The notes below the pieces were generated by a model. It was not told the origin of the DNA. It saw nothing but the letters and a program-made list of their open reading frames with translations, and did not search any database. Shown piece after piece: positions 63,898 to 64,000 of a stretch of 64,000 nt of DNA (the stretch's first letter is position 1; each line of letters begins with the position of its first letter). The stretch is taken from contig NC_069104.1 in NCBI RefSeq assembly GCF_947172395.1, positions 10,257,355 to 10,321,354 of the forward strand. Reading direction: 5' to 3'. This DNA is from Bicyclus anynana (taxonomy: Eukaryota; Arthropoda; Insecta; Lepidoptera; Nymphalidae). A program made the position numbers and the translations under genes.

Positions 63898-64000
63898 AAA
63901 ATAGATATCACCTTAGTAAAAATCTAAATTTTAAACTAAGGCTTTTATTTATAATCGTTAAAATAAGACGTGAAGATAATATCACTGTTTTACATGATTT

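Overview
The window looks like nuclear DNA of a moth or butterfly (Lepidoptera). It is AT-rich and gene-poor, with one recognisable host gene split by long introns and a dense, layered load of transposable elements. The assignment rests on repeat families I know from lepidopteran genomes: two tRNA-derived SINEs, the short repeats that begin ACTAGCTGACGCC or ACTAGCGGACGCCC, and RTE-type LINE remnants. No species can be named from this. No bacterial operon, CRISPR array, rRNA gene or true tRNA gene was seen.

The host gene is on the + strand. Six exons (21641-21707, 24211-24385, 38698-38809, 39199-39278, 49706-49839, 50279-50481) join with GT-AG boundaries and compatible phases into 257 codons without a stop. 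The product is a signal peptide, a linker, a complete V-type Ig domain and the first part of a second Ig domain. The motifs match the insect Dpr family of neuronal cell-surface proteins. The 3' exons lie beyond the window or were not recognised. The signal-peptide exon has tandem duplicates (21.6-22.05 kb), and the last exon has two decayed partial duplicates downstream (50.88-51.2 kb).

The intron between the fourth and fifth coding exons holds an apparently intact BEL/Pao LTR retrotransposon (39704-46605, antisense to the gene). Its two 432-bp LTRs look identical, it has a 5-bp target duplication, and it encodes one 1778-residue Gag-Pol reading frame. It sits inside an older solo LTR (39615-46863) that has its own 4-bp target duplication.

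Region by region: 1-21.2 kb is SINEs, LINE fragments, a 356-bp palindrome with adjoining tandem repeats (6.5-7.7 kb), a hAT-like element with an 8-bp target duplication (15.4-16.2 kb) and a 41-bp satellite (16.7-17.15 kb). 21.2-51.2 kb is the gene with repeat-filled introns, including a 155-bp tandem repeat, several fold-back elements and four R2-type repeats. 51.2-64 kb is repeat-rich with long featureless AT-rich stretches. It also holds a three-way-junction palindrome with hammerhead-ribozyme-like core motifs (55.1-55.3 kb), the least expected non-coding signal in the window.
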